Below, one piece after another: positions 1-8,676 of a DNA stretch of 64,000 bases; position 1 is the first letter of the stretch, and each line of letters starts with the position of its first letter. Where the stretch lies: positions 62,001 to 126,000 of the forward strand of contig CBDCSM010000002.1 in the NCBI GenBank assembly GCA_965221575.1, given 5' to 3'. The translations under genes and the position numbers were made by a program. The DNA comes from JAPPHA01 sp965221575. Its GTDB lineage: Bacteria; Pseudomonadota; Alphaproteobacteria; Rhodobacterales; Rhodobacteraceae. The notes beneath the pieces were generated by a model that was not told where the DNA came from, made no database searches, and saw only the letters and a program-made list of their open reading frames with translations.

Positions 1-537
1 CCACCGGTTTCGGGCCGGCGATGAATACCCTCGGTCGATTGACGATTCTCACGCGATCTTTGTCAGGGTTGTCGATTCCGCTGAACCTCTCTCCAGTGCT
101 CCGTGGACTGTCGCGAAGGATTGCCGCCAGTTCTGACTCGCAGTCGCCACCAACGCGATAATTCGGTTCAATTCTTGCCAGATTAGCGGCGTCGGGGTCA
201 CGGAAACGCGGTGAGCTTGGTTTTCACCGACAAGAGCCGGCTTCCGGGCACTGACATTGCCCCTGTTCATGCACAAGGCCAGTATTTCCTGGCGTCACGT
301 AGGCCGTGGGTCGCATCCGGCGTGCGCTTTGGCGATGCTTACCGCGCAGCACCGTGCATAAACCGGACGCCCCGGCCTGGACGCATGCGTGGGTTACCCG
401 GCAGAGCACACTCCAGTGCGGCACACGGGCCGACAAGCGCCCGCATGAACACCCCTTGCAACGAAAACGCCGATACCGAACGGAAACCGCGTGCGTGCCG
501 GGAAATGCGCACGGCACATGAGCCGGCCTCGCGTCGG
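1..537. other. Geneless stretch at window start
   Basis: No open frame here has a recognisable family, a convincing ribosome binding site or a plausible composition. The short frames on both strands look like chance GC-rich frames. It lies downstream of the GntR gene and may hold its transcription end, but no clear stem with a T-run was found. Confidence 0.5.
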
Positions 538-1263
538 TTACGTCAATCCCAGGATTTCCGCCAGGTCCCCTTCCTGCGGTTTGGGGGCCGAGAAATTCAG
601 GCCTTCCCTGATTCGGTTCAGGTGTTCGATCATCATGGCTTCAGCGTTGTCGGGTTCGCCGCACTCGATCGCGGCGAGTATGTTCGAGTGTTCATTCTCC
701 GGGCACACCATGTGATTCGAAGTCCCGAAAAGACCGACAATGAGTGATGACCTCGTGACAAGTTCACGAACGACGCGCCACAGGATGGTGTTGCCGGATG
801 CCTGGGCGAGCTTCACGTGAAATTCACCGGAAAGCCGAATCAGATCGACACCCTTGTTGTTGTCACGTGCCACGCTCTCCAGCGAAATGTGCTGCCTCAG
901 CATGTCGAGGTCCCCGGGCCTGAGATCTGCGACGACATGGCGCGCGATTGCCGACTCAAGCAGTGTGCGCGCCTCGAAAACCTCGTTCGCCTCCGCCGGG
1001 CTTGGACTGGCAACGAATGCACCCCTGTTCGTTTCGAGGTCGACGATTCCCTGGTTGGACAACAGCAAGAGCGCGCGCCTGACGCGCATGCGTCCGACAC
1101 CGAACGTGTCACAGAGCTTGAGTTCACTCAGTTTCGTGGAGGGAGCAAGGCGGTGCTCCATGACCGCGTTGTAGATGCGCTCGACGATGAAATTCTCGTC
1201 GACCCGTTCGGGACCGGCGGGCCTCGTCATGTCGCTCGAACCGGATTGCACCGGTACGCTCAT
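538..1263 (-). CDS. GntR family regulator, FCD subfamily
   Basis: A one-component transcription factor, probably a ligand-responsive repressor of the adjacent importer operon. The N-terminal third is a winged helix (GVGRMRVRRALLLL, then an N-R-G-A-F wing). The remainder is an all-helical FCD ligand domain with histidines at the usual metal-site positions (GEFHVKLA, NEHSNILAAI, MIEHL). The ATG at 1263 is preferred because GGGAG lies eight bases upstream; a GTG at 1290 in the same frame has no such site. The gene is divergent from the Liv-type operon, and two FadR-like palindromes lie between them at 1343-1367. Ligand unknown; the neighbouring hydantoin racemase suggests a hydantoin or amino-acid derivative. 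Confidence 0.88.
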   Translation of the reverse strand: MSVPVQSGSSDMTRPAGPERVDENFIVERIYNAVMEHRLAPSTKLSELKLCDTFGVGRMRVRRALLLLSNQGIVDLETNRGAFVASPSPAEANEVFEARTLLESAIARHVVADLRPGDLDMLRQHISLESVARDNNKGVDLIRLSGEFHVKLAQASGNTILWRVVRELVTRSSLIVGLFGTSNHMVCPENEHSNILAAIECGEPDNAEAMMIEHLNRIREGLNFSAPKPQEGDLAEILGLT

Positions 1264-1342
1264 CAGGGAAACTCCCTTCGTGTCAATCACCGCTTTAGTC
1301 TTTCAAGCGGTCCCGCCATGATTCGTCAACATTTCGCGAGTG

Positions 1343-1367
1343 ATTGTTAACAATTATTGTTGACAAT
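1343..1367. promoter_or_regulatory. Tandem GntR/FadR-type operator palindromes
   Basis: Two adjacent 12-bp palindromes, ATTGTTAACAAT (1343-1354, perfect) and ATTGTTGACAAT (1356-1367, one central mismatch), are separated by one base. Both fit the TNGTnnACNA half-site pattern known for FCD-type GntR regulators. They lie in the divergent region between the GntR gene and the importer operon, so they are the likely operator for both directions. The second site contains TTGACA, which could be a -35 element; no good -10 was assigned. Confidence 0.7.
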
Positions 1368-1459
1368 ACATGGATTCTATGGTCGACCATGGATGCGGAG
1401 TCGAAGGGGGCGTCCGGCACAAGACAAGCCGTCGCCCAAAACTCACCTTGGAGGAAGAC

Positions 1460-2647
1460 ATGAAACGCAGAAGCATCTTTACTACACTTTCCGCGGCACT
1501 CGTGCTCGCGGCGGCCCAGGGAACGGTCGGCCTAGCCGCGAATCCGGTACTCAAAGTCGGGTTCGTTGGTGTCACGAGCGGGCCGGCAGCTGCATGGGGC
1601 ATTTCGAACCAGCGTTCGATGGAAACCCGTGCGGCCTGGATCAATGAAACCGGCGGTTACAAGATCGGGGATGTCACGTACGACATCGAGATCGTTTCGT
1701 TCGATGACCAGAAGGACCCGAAACGGGCGATCGCCGGAATGGAGAAGATGGCCCAGGAAGGAATACACTACGTGGTCGGTCCGAACGTCGACAACGGCGC
1801 GGCGGCTGTTCGCCCCGTGGCCGAGGCGAGCGGGATCATGTATTTCCCGTATGCTTTTCCAAAGGAACTGTATATGGCCCCGGCGTCAAACGCCGTCCTC
1901 GGAATGGTTGCCAACTACCAGTCCGGTCCTGCCATCTACAAGTACCTGATGGAAGAGAAGGGCGTGAAAACCGTGGCGTTCATAGCTGCCAACGAGTCCG
2001 ACCCTCTCAGCCAGCGCGACAGCGGTCTCGCTGCGGCTGAGGCACTGGGGCTTGAGGCGGTTTCCGCCAACGTCACCTACCAGGTGGACACCACGGACTT
2101 CACGCCGGTTCTGACCCCGGTCATCCGCACGAATCCCGATCTCCTCGTCCTTTCCGGCGTATCGCCGGCCAACGCGCCGCAGCTCATCCGTTCTGCGCGC
2201 GAATTGGGATTTCAGGGACTGATTTCGACAGAAACTGCGCAGGATGCCCAGGTTCTGCGCGAAGGCGCGGGTGATCTCGCGAACGGGTTCATTTCCGTCG
2301 GTGGTGCATCCACACCGGAAATCGCATCCGACATGATGAACGAATTCGTCGCGAGATACACCGACATGTTCGGCGAGTACAACGACGAGTCGAACACCAA
2401 GGTCTACGCGCTCGAGTACATCCTGGCGACGCTGGCTGCGAATCCGGCGGCGATTGACGACGTCGACGCCTTCCAGCAGACGATGGACACGTTCGAGGCG
2501 CCCAACCCCTACATGAAGGGTGACGCCATGATGCGTTACGTCGGCGTGTCCTCGTTCGGGCAGCGCCGCCAGATCGCGGTTCCCCTGGTTGTGAACGTCT
2601 TCCAGGACGGGGAGTTCGAAACCCTCTTTGTTGCCGAAGTCGACTAG
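1460..2647 (+). CDS. ABC transporter substrate-binding protein, branched-chain amino acid (type I) family
   Basis: The periplasmic binding component of a Liv-type importer, 395 residues. It opens with a signal peptide (MKRRSIF, then an alanine/leucine-rich core ending around AAN). The mature start LKVGFVGVTSGPAAAWG is typical of type I periplasmic binding proteins of the LivJ/AmiC fold, and the length fits. The ATG at 1460 follows GAGGAAG; longer in-frame starts lack a signal sequence and a binding site. It is first in an operon with two permeases and two ATPases, and a stable intercistronic hairpin follows it. Substrate is not evident; the hydantoin racemase downstream suggests an amino-acid-derived ligand. 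Confidence 0.9.
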   Translation: MKRRSIFTTLSAALVLAAAQGTVGLAANPVLKVGFVGVTSGPAAAWGISNQRSMETRAAWINETGGYKIGDVTYDIEIVSFDDQKDPKRAIAGMEKMAQEGIHYVVGPNVDNGAAAVRPVAEASGIMYFPYAFPKELYMAPASNAVLGMVANYQSGPAIYKYLMEEKGVKTVAFIAANESDPLSQRDSGLAAAEALGLEAVSANVTYQVDTTDFTPVLTPVIRTNPDLLVLSGVSPANAPQLIRSARELGFQGLISTETAQDAQVLREGAGDLANGFISVGGASTPEIASDMMNEFVARYTDMFGEYNDESNTKVYALEYILATLAANPAAIDDVDAFQQTMDTFEAPNPYMKGDAMMRYVGVSSFGQRRQIAVPLVVNVFQDGEFETLFVAEVD

Positions 2648-2667
2648 ATAATTTGGCGGCTTCAATG

Positions 2668-2703
2668 AAATGCTCCGGGCCGGTTTCCCGGTCCGGAGCA
2701 TTT
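2668..2703 (+). terminator. Intercistronic hairpin between binding protein and permease
   Basis: An 11-bp perfect inverted repeat (AAATGCTCCGG at 2668-2678 with CCGGAGCATTT at 2693-2703) encloses a further CCGG/CCGG pairing. It sits 20 bases after the binding-protein stop and 20 bases before the permease start, with no long T-run. In ABC operons such a hairpin usually protects the upstream mRNA or attenuates read-through, making more binding protein than permease. Confidence 0.65.
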
Positions 2704-2722
2704 GCGGTATAGGGTTACTCCC

Positions 2723-3592
2723 ATGGAACAGGTTGTCGCTAACGGCGTTTATCTCGGTTCCCAGTATGCAATGATTGCTCTTGGGCTGACGCTGATTTTC
2801 GCCCTCATGAACGTGCTGAATTTCGCTCATGGCCAGATGTATGTCATTGGCGGATTCGTGACCTACACGTTCTACGGCCAGTTCGCAGTGCCGTTTCCCA
2901 TTGCACTATTGATGTCGTGCGTGACGCTCGCTGTCCTCGGGGCATTGATTGAGAAATTCCTGTTTGGTCCCGTCATCAGGCGGTCTGCGAGAGAAGAGAG
3001 CACCATGCTGCTCGCGGCCGGAATCGCCTTTCTTCTCGACGCGGTCATTCTGCTGCTCTTCGGGGAAAAGCAGCGCGGTGTCCCGAAAATCGTGGACGGT
3101 GTCTTCAACTGGGACTTCAGGATCATCATGCCGTACGACAGGATACTGATCTGCGGCCTCGCCATTCTCTCGATCGTCGCATTCATCACGTTCATGCATT
3201 TCAGCAAGACAGGCCGGGCACTCAGGGCCCTCGCCCAGGACCGGGTCGCGGCCCAGTTGATGGGTGTCAACGTGAATCGGTACTCGATGATCGGATTCGC
3301 CCTTGGCGCCATGTTGGCCGGTCTCGTCGGAGGCCTGCTCGTCACGATCACGGGCGTCAATCTCGGCATGGGTGGCCCGACGTCCATCAAGGCGTTCATG
3401 ATGGTCATGATCGGTGGTGCGGGCGTGATATCAGGCGCCATTGTCGGCGGTTTCATACTCGGGATGCTCGAAGCGGTCGGCCTCGCCGTACTGTCCCAGT
3501 ACGGGGACATCACCTACCTCGCGATTTTCATCGCTCTCATGGTTTTCCTTGCAATTCGTCCGCAAGGTCTCATGGGCAAGCCTTGGGGGTAA
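2723..3592 (+). CDS. Branched-chain amino acid type ABC permease (LivH family)
   Basis: An inner-membrane permease of 289 residues with about eight hydrophobic helices. LivH hallmarks are visible: GLTLIFALMNVLNFAHGQMY near the N terminus, then RALAQDRVAAQLMGVNV, the cytoplasmic loop that couples to the ATPases. The ATG at 2723 starts directly at the family N terminus (MEQVVANGVYLGSQYA); an in-frame TTG at 2702 lies inside the preceding hairpin and is rejected. It is five bases ahead of the LivM-type partner and forms the heterodimeric channel with it. Confidence 0.93.
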   Translation: MEQVVANGVYLGSQYAMIALGLTLIFALMNVLNFAHGQMYVIGGFVTYTFYGQFAVPFPIALLMSCVTLAVLGALIEKFLFGPVIRRSAREESTMLLAAGIAFLLDAVILLLFGEKQRGVPKIVDGVFNWDFRIIMPYDRILICGLAILSIVAFITFMHFSKTGRALRALAQDRVAAQLMGVNVNRYSMIGFALGAMLAGLVGGLLVTITGVNLGMGGPTSIKAFMMVMIGGAGVISGAIVGGFILGMLEAVGLAVLSQYGDITYLAIFIALMVFLAIRPQGLMGKPWG

Positions 3593-3596
3593 GGGG

Positions 3597-4583
3597 ATGG
3601 CGCGCAACGACATGTACCGGATCCTGGCTCTCGTGGTCTTCCTTGTTTCGGTTTTCTGGCTCATTCCATTCCTGATTTCGGTCACCGGGCGCTGGAACTT
3701 CTACTTCACGTTGACATCCGTGGCGCTGCTGTCCGTTGCAAGCGCCGGGGTATGGCTCACGTTCTATATCGGCCGGATCAACATCGGGCAGGGAGCGTTC
3801 GCGCTGATTGGCGCCTATGTATCGGCCATTCTGGTCACCAAGGCGGGCATGTCCTTCTGGATCTCCCTTCCGATCGCGGGTCTCTTCGCAGGCCTGGTCG
3901 CGGTCCTGATCGGCCTTCCGATCCTGCGGCTTCGCGGCGTGTACTTTGCGATGATTACACTGGTGTTGACCGAGGTCGTCCGCCTCGCCGCTCTTGCGCT
4001 GCCAATCACGAACGGCGCGAAGGGCATCGTTTCCATCCCGTTGCCGAGCGAACTGTCGATCTTTTCCATCACGGTCATTCCGGACTTCTCCACGCTCGAG
4101 AACCCCAAGCTGGCATTCTACTACACGGCCTGCATCCTCATGGTCATGTGCTACGCGGCATTGTACCGGATCGTGAATTCCCGTCTCGGTCACCTGTGCC
4201 GGTCAATGCAGCAGAACGAGGAGCTTGCGTCGTCGGTCGGAGTCAACATCGCCTACCTGCGCGTGGTCATCTTCGCGATATCCTCGTTCTTCGGCGGCGT
4301 CGGCGGCGCCATGTTCGGAGCCATCGCCCAGTCAGTCTATCCATCGAGTTTCGTGGTCAAGGACTCGATCGACTTCATGCTGAACTGTTTTCTGGGCGGA
4401 CTCGGATACGTGTTCGGTCCGATGCTCGGGACTCTGACGCTGTACTTCGGTTGGGACCTCCTGTTCGAACTCGGCAAGTACCAGCTCCTGGTCTATTCGT
4501 GCGTACTGATCCTGATAATCCTTGTGCTTCCCAACGGCCTTCTCAGCATCCGGCTGGGTCAAGTCCGGCGGCTGATGCGATGA
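3597..4583 (+). CDS. Branched-chain amino acid type ABC permease (LivM family)
   Basis: The second permease of the importer, 328 residues, with a strongly hydrophobic series of helices. LivM signatures include FYIGRINIGQGAFALIGAY near residue 60 and SVGVNIAYLRVVIFAISS in the coupling loop. The ATG at 3597 follows AAGGGG closely and starts five bases after the LivH stop; the frame is open further upstream only as an overlap with livH. Its stop overlaps the LivG start (ATGA), so translation is probably coupled. Confidence 0.92.
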   Translation: MARNDMYRILALVVFLVSVFWLIPFLISVTGRWNFYFTLTSVALLSVASAGVWLTFYIGRINIGQGAFALIGAYVSAILVTKAGMSFWISLPIAGLFAGLVAVLIGLPILRLRGVYFAMITLVLTEVVRLAALALPITNGAKGIVSIPLPSELSIFSITVIPDFSTLENPKLAFYYTACILMVMCYAALYRIVNSRLGHLCRSMQQNEELASSVGVNIAYLRVVIFAISSFFGGVGGAMFGAIAQSVYPSSFVVKDSIDFMLNCFLGGLGYVFGPMLGTLTLYFGWDLLFELGKYQLLVYSCVLILIILVLPNGLLSIRLGQVRRLMR

Positions 4584-5359
4584 CCCCGCTGCTCCAGGTC
4601 CGCGAACTGACCCGGAAATTCGGGGGGCTGACCGCAACGAACGCGGTGTCGTTCGACGTGGAGGAAAACGAGATCATGTCGGTGATCGGGCCGAACGGCG
4701 CGGGAAAATCCACGCTGTTCAAGATGATCACCTCGTTCCTGCCGACGACGTCGGGTGAAGTGCTGTTCCGGGGTGAGAGGATTTCGGACCTGAAGCCCCA
4801 TGTCGTGGCGCGAAAGGGTATCGTGCGGACCTTCCAGGAAACCACCATATTCAAGAACATGACGGTCAGGGAAAGCGTGATCGTCGCGCAGCACCTCCGG
4901 TCCTCTGCTTCGCTCGCCGGTTACTTCCTCGGAACCCGCACCGCGCGGTCGGACGAAGCCGATTTCGGGAGGAGGGCGGACGAGGTGCTGTCATTCCTCG
5001 GGATGTCGGGGATCGCGGACGAACGTGCGAGCAATCTGCCACAGGGCCATCTGAGGGCTCTGGGAATTGCCATCGGCCTGTCAACCGATCCGGTCGTTCT
5101 TCTGTTGGACGAGCCGTTTGCGGGGATGAATCATGACGAGACGATGAACATGGTCTCGCTTGTGAAGTCCGTCCGGAACCGTGGCGTGACGGTCTTGCTG
5201 GTCGAACACGACATGGCGGCCGTGATGTCGATCTCCGACCGGATCGTCGTTCTGAATTTCGGCGAAAAAATCGCCGAAGGCACACCGTCCCGAATCCAGA
5301 ACGACGAAAAGGTCATCGAGGCCTACCTGGGCAGCACCGATGACGAGATCGGGGTCTAG
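4580..5359 (+). CDS. ABC transporter ATP-binding protein (LivG family)
   Basis: The first cytoplasmic ATPase of the importer, 259 residues. It has Walker A (GPNGAGKST), a Q-loop (TFQET), Walker B (VVLLLDEPFAG) and the H-loop (LLVEHDM). The signature region reads LPQGHLRALGIA rather than the textbook LSGGQ; LivG proteins often use a degenerate form (LxYGxQR), but here the second glycine is also lost. The insertion after the Q-loop, with a long helical stretch, is usual for LivG. The start overlaps the livM stop by four bases, and only three bases separate its stop from the next ATPase. Confidence 0.92.
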   Translation: MTPLLQVRELTRKFGGLTATNAVSFDVEENEIMSVIGPNGAGKSTLFKMITSFLPTTSGEVLFRGERISDLKPHVVARKGIVRTFQETTIFKNMTVRESVIVAQHLRSSASLAGYFLGTRTARSDEADFGRRADEVLSFLGMSGIADERASNLPQGHLRALGIAIGLSTDPVVLLLDEPFAGMNHDETMNMVSLVKSVRNRGVTVLLVEHDMAAVMSISDRIVVLNFGEKIAEGTPSRIQNDEKVIEAYLGSTDDEIGV

Positions 5360-5362
5360 GCA

Positions 5363-6088
5363 ATGGCATCACCCATACTGCAGTTTCAAGATGTCGAACT
5401 CTACTATGATCGCGTCTATGCGCTACGTGGTGTGACGCTCGAGTTGATCGAGGGTGAAACGGTCGCGCTGATCGGCGCCAACGGCGCCGGAAAGTCGTCG
5501 ATTCTTCGCGCGATCACGGGGCTGTCCAAAATCGACAGCGGGTCGATCATTTTCCAGGGTGAACGCATCGACGGCCGCGATACGGCCAGCATTGTCAACA
5601 TGGGGATCGCCATGGTCCCCGAGGGTCGCCGGGTGTTTCCCTTCATGTCCGTCAAGGACAACCTCTTGATGGGTGCGTTCACCCGTACGAAAAAGGCGGA
5701 GATCTTGCAAACGCTCGAAAGCGTTCTGGAGCGCTTCCCCCGTTTGAAGGAGCGTTATCGGCAGACAGCCGGGACGCTCTCCGGCGGAGAACAGCAGATG
5801 CTCGTGATCGGCCGGGCGCTGATGGCCCGGCCGCGGCTCCTGCTCCTTGATGAACCGTCACTCGGCATCGCCCCGAAACTTGTCCAGGACATTGCGCGGT
5901 CGATCGTCAGGATCAATCGCGATGACGGCGTTTCGGTCCTGCTGGTTGAACAGAATTCGCGCATGGCGTTGAGCATTTCCCATCGGGCCTACGCGGTCAC
6001 GACAGGGAGCGTCGTGATTTCGGGGAATTCCCGTGAACTGTTGAACGACGAACGCATCAAGGCGGCGTATCTGGGCGGAGCGGTCTAG
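5363..6088 (+). CDS. ABC transporter ATP-binding protein (LivF family)
   Basis: The second ATPase of the importer, 241 residues, the usual LivF length. Walker A (GANGAGKSS), Q-loop region (MVPEGRRVFP), signature LSGGEQQML, Walker B (LLLLDEPSLG) and H-loop (VLLVEQNS) are all intact. LivF uses glutamine after VE in the switch loop, as seen here. With the LivG-type partner it makes the heterodimeric motor. Its stop is only seven bases before the racemase gene, so the racemase is probably co-transcribed. Confidence 0.93.
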   Translation: MASPILQFQDVELYYDRVYALRGVTLELIEGETVALIGANGAGKSSILRAITGLSKIDSGSIIFQGERIDGRDTASIVNMGIAMVPEGRRVFPFMSVKDNLLMGAFTRTKKAEILQTLESVLERFPRLKERYRQTAGTLSGGEQQMLVIGRALMARPRLLLLDEPSLGIAPKLVQDIARSIVRINRDDGVSVLLVEQNSRMALSISHRAYAVTTGSVVISGNSRELLNDERIKAAYLGGAV

Positions 6089-6095
6089 GCCAACC

Positions 6096-6839
6096 ATGAA
6101 ACTGCTCGTCGCAAATCCCAACAGCACGGCGTCGATGACCGAGAAAATTGCGCGTGCCGCACGGCGGGTCGCCCGGCCAGGCACCCAAATCGTGGCCGTC
6201 GGTTCCGAGTCTGGTCCGGCCAGCATCCAGGGGTTCTATGACGGTGCCGTCTGCCTGTCGGGGCTCCTAGAACAGGTTGAGCGTCACCGGCGCGTCGACG
6301 GTGTCGTCATCGCGTGTTTCGACGATACCGGGCTGGATGCGGTGAGATGCATGGTCGAGGCACCGGTGGTTGGAATCGGCGAATCCGCCTGTTACGCTGC
6401 CAGCATGCTCAGCAACAAGTTCACCGTGATCACGACCCTTTCCCGCTCCGTGCCGGTCCTGGAATCCAACTTGGCCAGATATGGCCTGGCGTCCCGGTGC
6501 GCCAGGATCAGGGCGACCGACATTCCCGTACTGGAACTCGGAAACGTCGATTCCGCAACGATGGATACCATTCGCCGAGCTGTCGAGTTGGCGATCGGGG
6601 AGGATCGGTCGGATGCCATCGTCCTCGGATGCTCCGGCATGACCGATCTGGCGGAAAAACTGACGGATGAATTCGGACTTCCGGTCGTTGATGGACTGAG
6701 TTGCGCCGTGACGTTCGCGGAGGCGCTCGTCGCGGCGAACCTGCGCACATCGAAGGCGGGAGCTTATGGATTCCCGACTTCCCCAAAGGTCGCAACGGGC
6801 GAGCGTCACGGAAATGGCGATGCTTCGGACCCCGCATGA
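6096..6839 (+). CDS. Asp/Glu/hydantoin racemase family protein
   Basis: Predicted cofactor-independent racemase, 247 residues, of the hydantoin racemase branch. The two catalytic cysteines of the two-base mechanism are present, in VVIACFDDTGLD and IVLGCSGM. The N terminus KLLVANPNSTASMT matches the family start (I-NPN-S). Substrates of this family are 5-substituted hydantoins or similar cyclic amino-acid derivatives; the exact one cannot be read from sequence. It follows the Liv-type ATPase with a seven-base gap, so the operon probably imports and processes one class of compound. Confidence 0.85.
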   Translation: MKLLVANPNSTASMTEKIARAARRVARPGTQIVAVGSESGPASIQGFYDGAVCLSGLLEQVERHRRVDGVVIACFDDTGLDAVRCMVEAPVVGIGESACYAASMLSNKFTVITTLSRSVPVLESNLARYGLASRCARIRATDIPVLELGNVDSATMDTIRRAVELAIGEDRSDAIVLGCSGMTDLAEKLTDEFGLPVVDGLSCAVTFAEALVAANLRTSKAGAYGFPTSPKVATGERHGNGDASDPA

Positions 6840-6914
6840 GCGGAGCTTGACCTCCGCCGCGGAAGGCGCCGTCCAGAGGCGGCGCGCGTGCTTCCAGGAC
6901 CGGACGAGGAGACA

Positions 6915-7982
6915 ATGATGCCTGACACATACAAAGTGCTGATCCTGGGTGCCTCCTACGGTTCTCTCCTGGGAGTGAAGCTGGCCATGGCCAAACACAC
7001 GGTGCAGCTCGTTTGCCTGCCCGAGGAGGCGGACCTGATCAACTCCGAAGGGGCAATCGTCAAATTCCCCATACGGGGCCGGGACGGGCTGATCGAGATT
7101 TGCACGCGGGACCTTGCGGGATCGGTTTCGGCGCTCGGTCCGGAACAGGCATGTCCCGAAGATTTCGATCTCGTCGTGCTGGCGATGCAGGAACCCCAGT
7201 ATCGACACCGCAGCATCCGGGATCTTCTTGATCGTATCAGCGAATCGGCCCGGCCCTGCATGTCGATCATGAACATGCCCCCCCTGCCGTACCTGGAAAG
7301 GATTCCCGGGCTGGATTCCGAAGCCTGCCGGGACTGCTATGCCGATGCCGCCGTTTGGGACAGGTTCAATTCGCATCTCATGACACTGTGCAGTCCCGAC
7401 CCGCAGGCGTTCCGGCCTCCGGATCAACCGGTCAACGTGCTCCAGGTGCGCCTTCCAACGAACTTCAAGGCCGCGCGGTTCGAGTCCGAGGAGCACACGA
7501 GAATGCTCCGCCGACTGGAATCGGACATCCAGAACGCCCGATACGAACTTCCCGGCGAAGCCATCGAGGTTCCGGTCAAGCTCAGGGTCCATGATTCCGT
7601 CTTCGTGCCAATGGCCAAGTGGAGCATGCTGGTGGCGGGAAACTACCGTTGCATCGGGCCGGACCGGATGCGCTCGATCCGGGACGCCGTGCACCAGGAC
7701 CTCGATGAGTCACGCGAGATCTACGAGTGGGTGTCGCGGTTGTGCATCTCCCTCGGAGCGGACACGAATGACATGGTGCCGTTCGACAAGTACGCAAGGG
7801 CGGCGCAGTTCCTCGTCACGCCATCCTCGGCCGCACGTGCGCTCGCTGCGGGATCTCCCGATATCGAAAGGGTGGACCGCCTCGTTCAGACGATCGCTGC
7901 GCAACATGACCTGCATCTCGCGACGGTCGACAGTGTTGTCACGCTGGTCGACACCTGGCTTGCTAGGAACAGGGATCAGTAA
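6915..7982 (+). CDS. Ketopantoate reductase-like NAD(P)-binding protein
   Basis: A 355-residue protein with a nucleotide-binding start (VLILGASYGSLLGVKLA) resembling PanE/ApbA-type dehydrogenases. The GxGxxG loop is replaced by GASYGSLLG, so cofactor preference is uncertain. The C-terminal half is helical and would correspond to the ketopantoate-reductase C domain. GAGGAGA precedes the paired ATG codons at 6915 and 6918. It lies 75 bases after the racemase and probably belongs to the same operon. A true PanE role is unlikely given the divergent loop and context; an oxidoreductase acting on a product of the imported compound is possible. Function not established. Confidence 0.6.
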   Translation: MMPDTYKVLILGASYGSLLGVKLAMAKHTVQLVCLPEEADLINSEGAIVKFPIRGRDGLIEICTRDLAGSVSALGPEQACPEDFDLVVLAMQEPQYRHRSIRDLLDRISESARPCMSIMNMPPLPYLERIPGLDSEACRDCYADAAVWDRFNSHLMTLCSPDPQAFRPPDQPVNVLQVRLPTNFKAARFESEEHTRMLRRLESDIQNARYELPGEAIEVPVKLRVHDSVFVPMAKWSMLVAGNYRCIGPDRMRSIRDAVHQDLDESREIYEWVSRLCISLGADTNDMVPFDKYARAAQFLVTPSSAARALAAGSPDIERVDRLVQTIAAQHDLHLATVDSVVTLVDTWLARNRDQ

Positions 7983-8469
7983 AGGTAGATATGCCGCGCC
8001 GGAGCAGTCAGGCGGCCCGACATGTGCGCGTATAACGTGGTGGGACGAACTTGGCCGTTGGGTTTCGGAGAACTGTCTCTGACTGTTCCCGTCGCCCGTG
8101 AAAATGGTCCAACTGTTTCCGAAGCAAGCGGGGCCAGCGAACCGCTGGCAACTGGTTCAAGGGCATGCATTCCGATGATTCTGCATGGTTCCCGACTTTG
8201 GATCGGGAACATTCTCGGTCGGCAAAAGGGGTTTCAGAATTCGCCGGATTCCTGGGCCCTTGAATCATATCAGGGGAACGCGCTCCTGGTCGCCAGGATC
8301 TGGTGACAACCGGATTACGGTTGGTGCGTTCGCATTCCGTATTGCCTCAATGATCACCGATATGGCGGCACGGGCAATGTATGCAGGGTGATAGTGAACC
8401 CGGTTTGTTCAGGCCGCGGCCGGTCCAGTACTTCCGTGTGCAGCGATCAGGATACGGGATTGCACGCAG
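7983..8469. other. Geneless stretch between convergent genes
   Basis: No coding frame with a recognisable family was found. It separates the end of the PanE-like gene from the end of rpsU, so it should hold two convergent transcript ends. No strong stem followed by a T-run was identified. Confidence 0.45.
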
Positions 8470-8676
8470 TCAGAGGAGATCCTCGCGCTGCGCCCTTTTT
8501 CGTGCGAGCTTTCGTGCACGGCGCAGTGCCTCGGCTCGCTGGCGTGCGCGTTTTTCGGATGGCTTCTCGTAGTGCTGCCGGAGTTTCATTTCGCGAAATA
8601 CTCCTTCGCGCTGCAATTTCTTTTTCAACGCGCGAAGTGCCTGATCAACATTGTTGTCGCGAACTTGTACCTGCAT
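8470..8676 (-). CDS. rpsU: 30S ribosomal protein S21
   Basis: Small-subunit ribosomal protein S21, 68 residues, highly basic. It matches the family from end to end: MQVQVRDNNVDQALRALKKK, then GVFREMKLRQHYEKPSEKR and a lysine/arginine-rich tail. The ATG at 8676 begins the canonical MQVxVRDN start, and AAGGG lies about 11 bases upstream; an in-frame ATG at 8688 would add four residues. It is divergent from a COQ9 gene, a pairing seen in several alphaproteobacteria. Confidence 0.96.
   Translation of the reverse strand: MQVQVRDNNVDQALRALKKKLQREGVFREMKLRQHYEKPSEKRARQRAEALRRARKLARKRAQREDLL

Noticed and set aside
1360..1388. Standard sigma-70 promoter starting with TTGACA in the second operator
   Set aside because: No acceptable -10 hexamer at 16-18 bases; TATGGT lies only 13 bases downstream.
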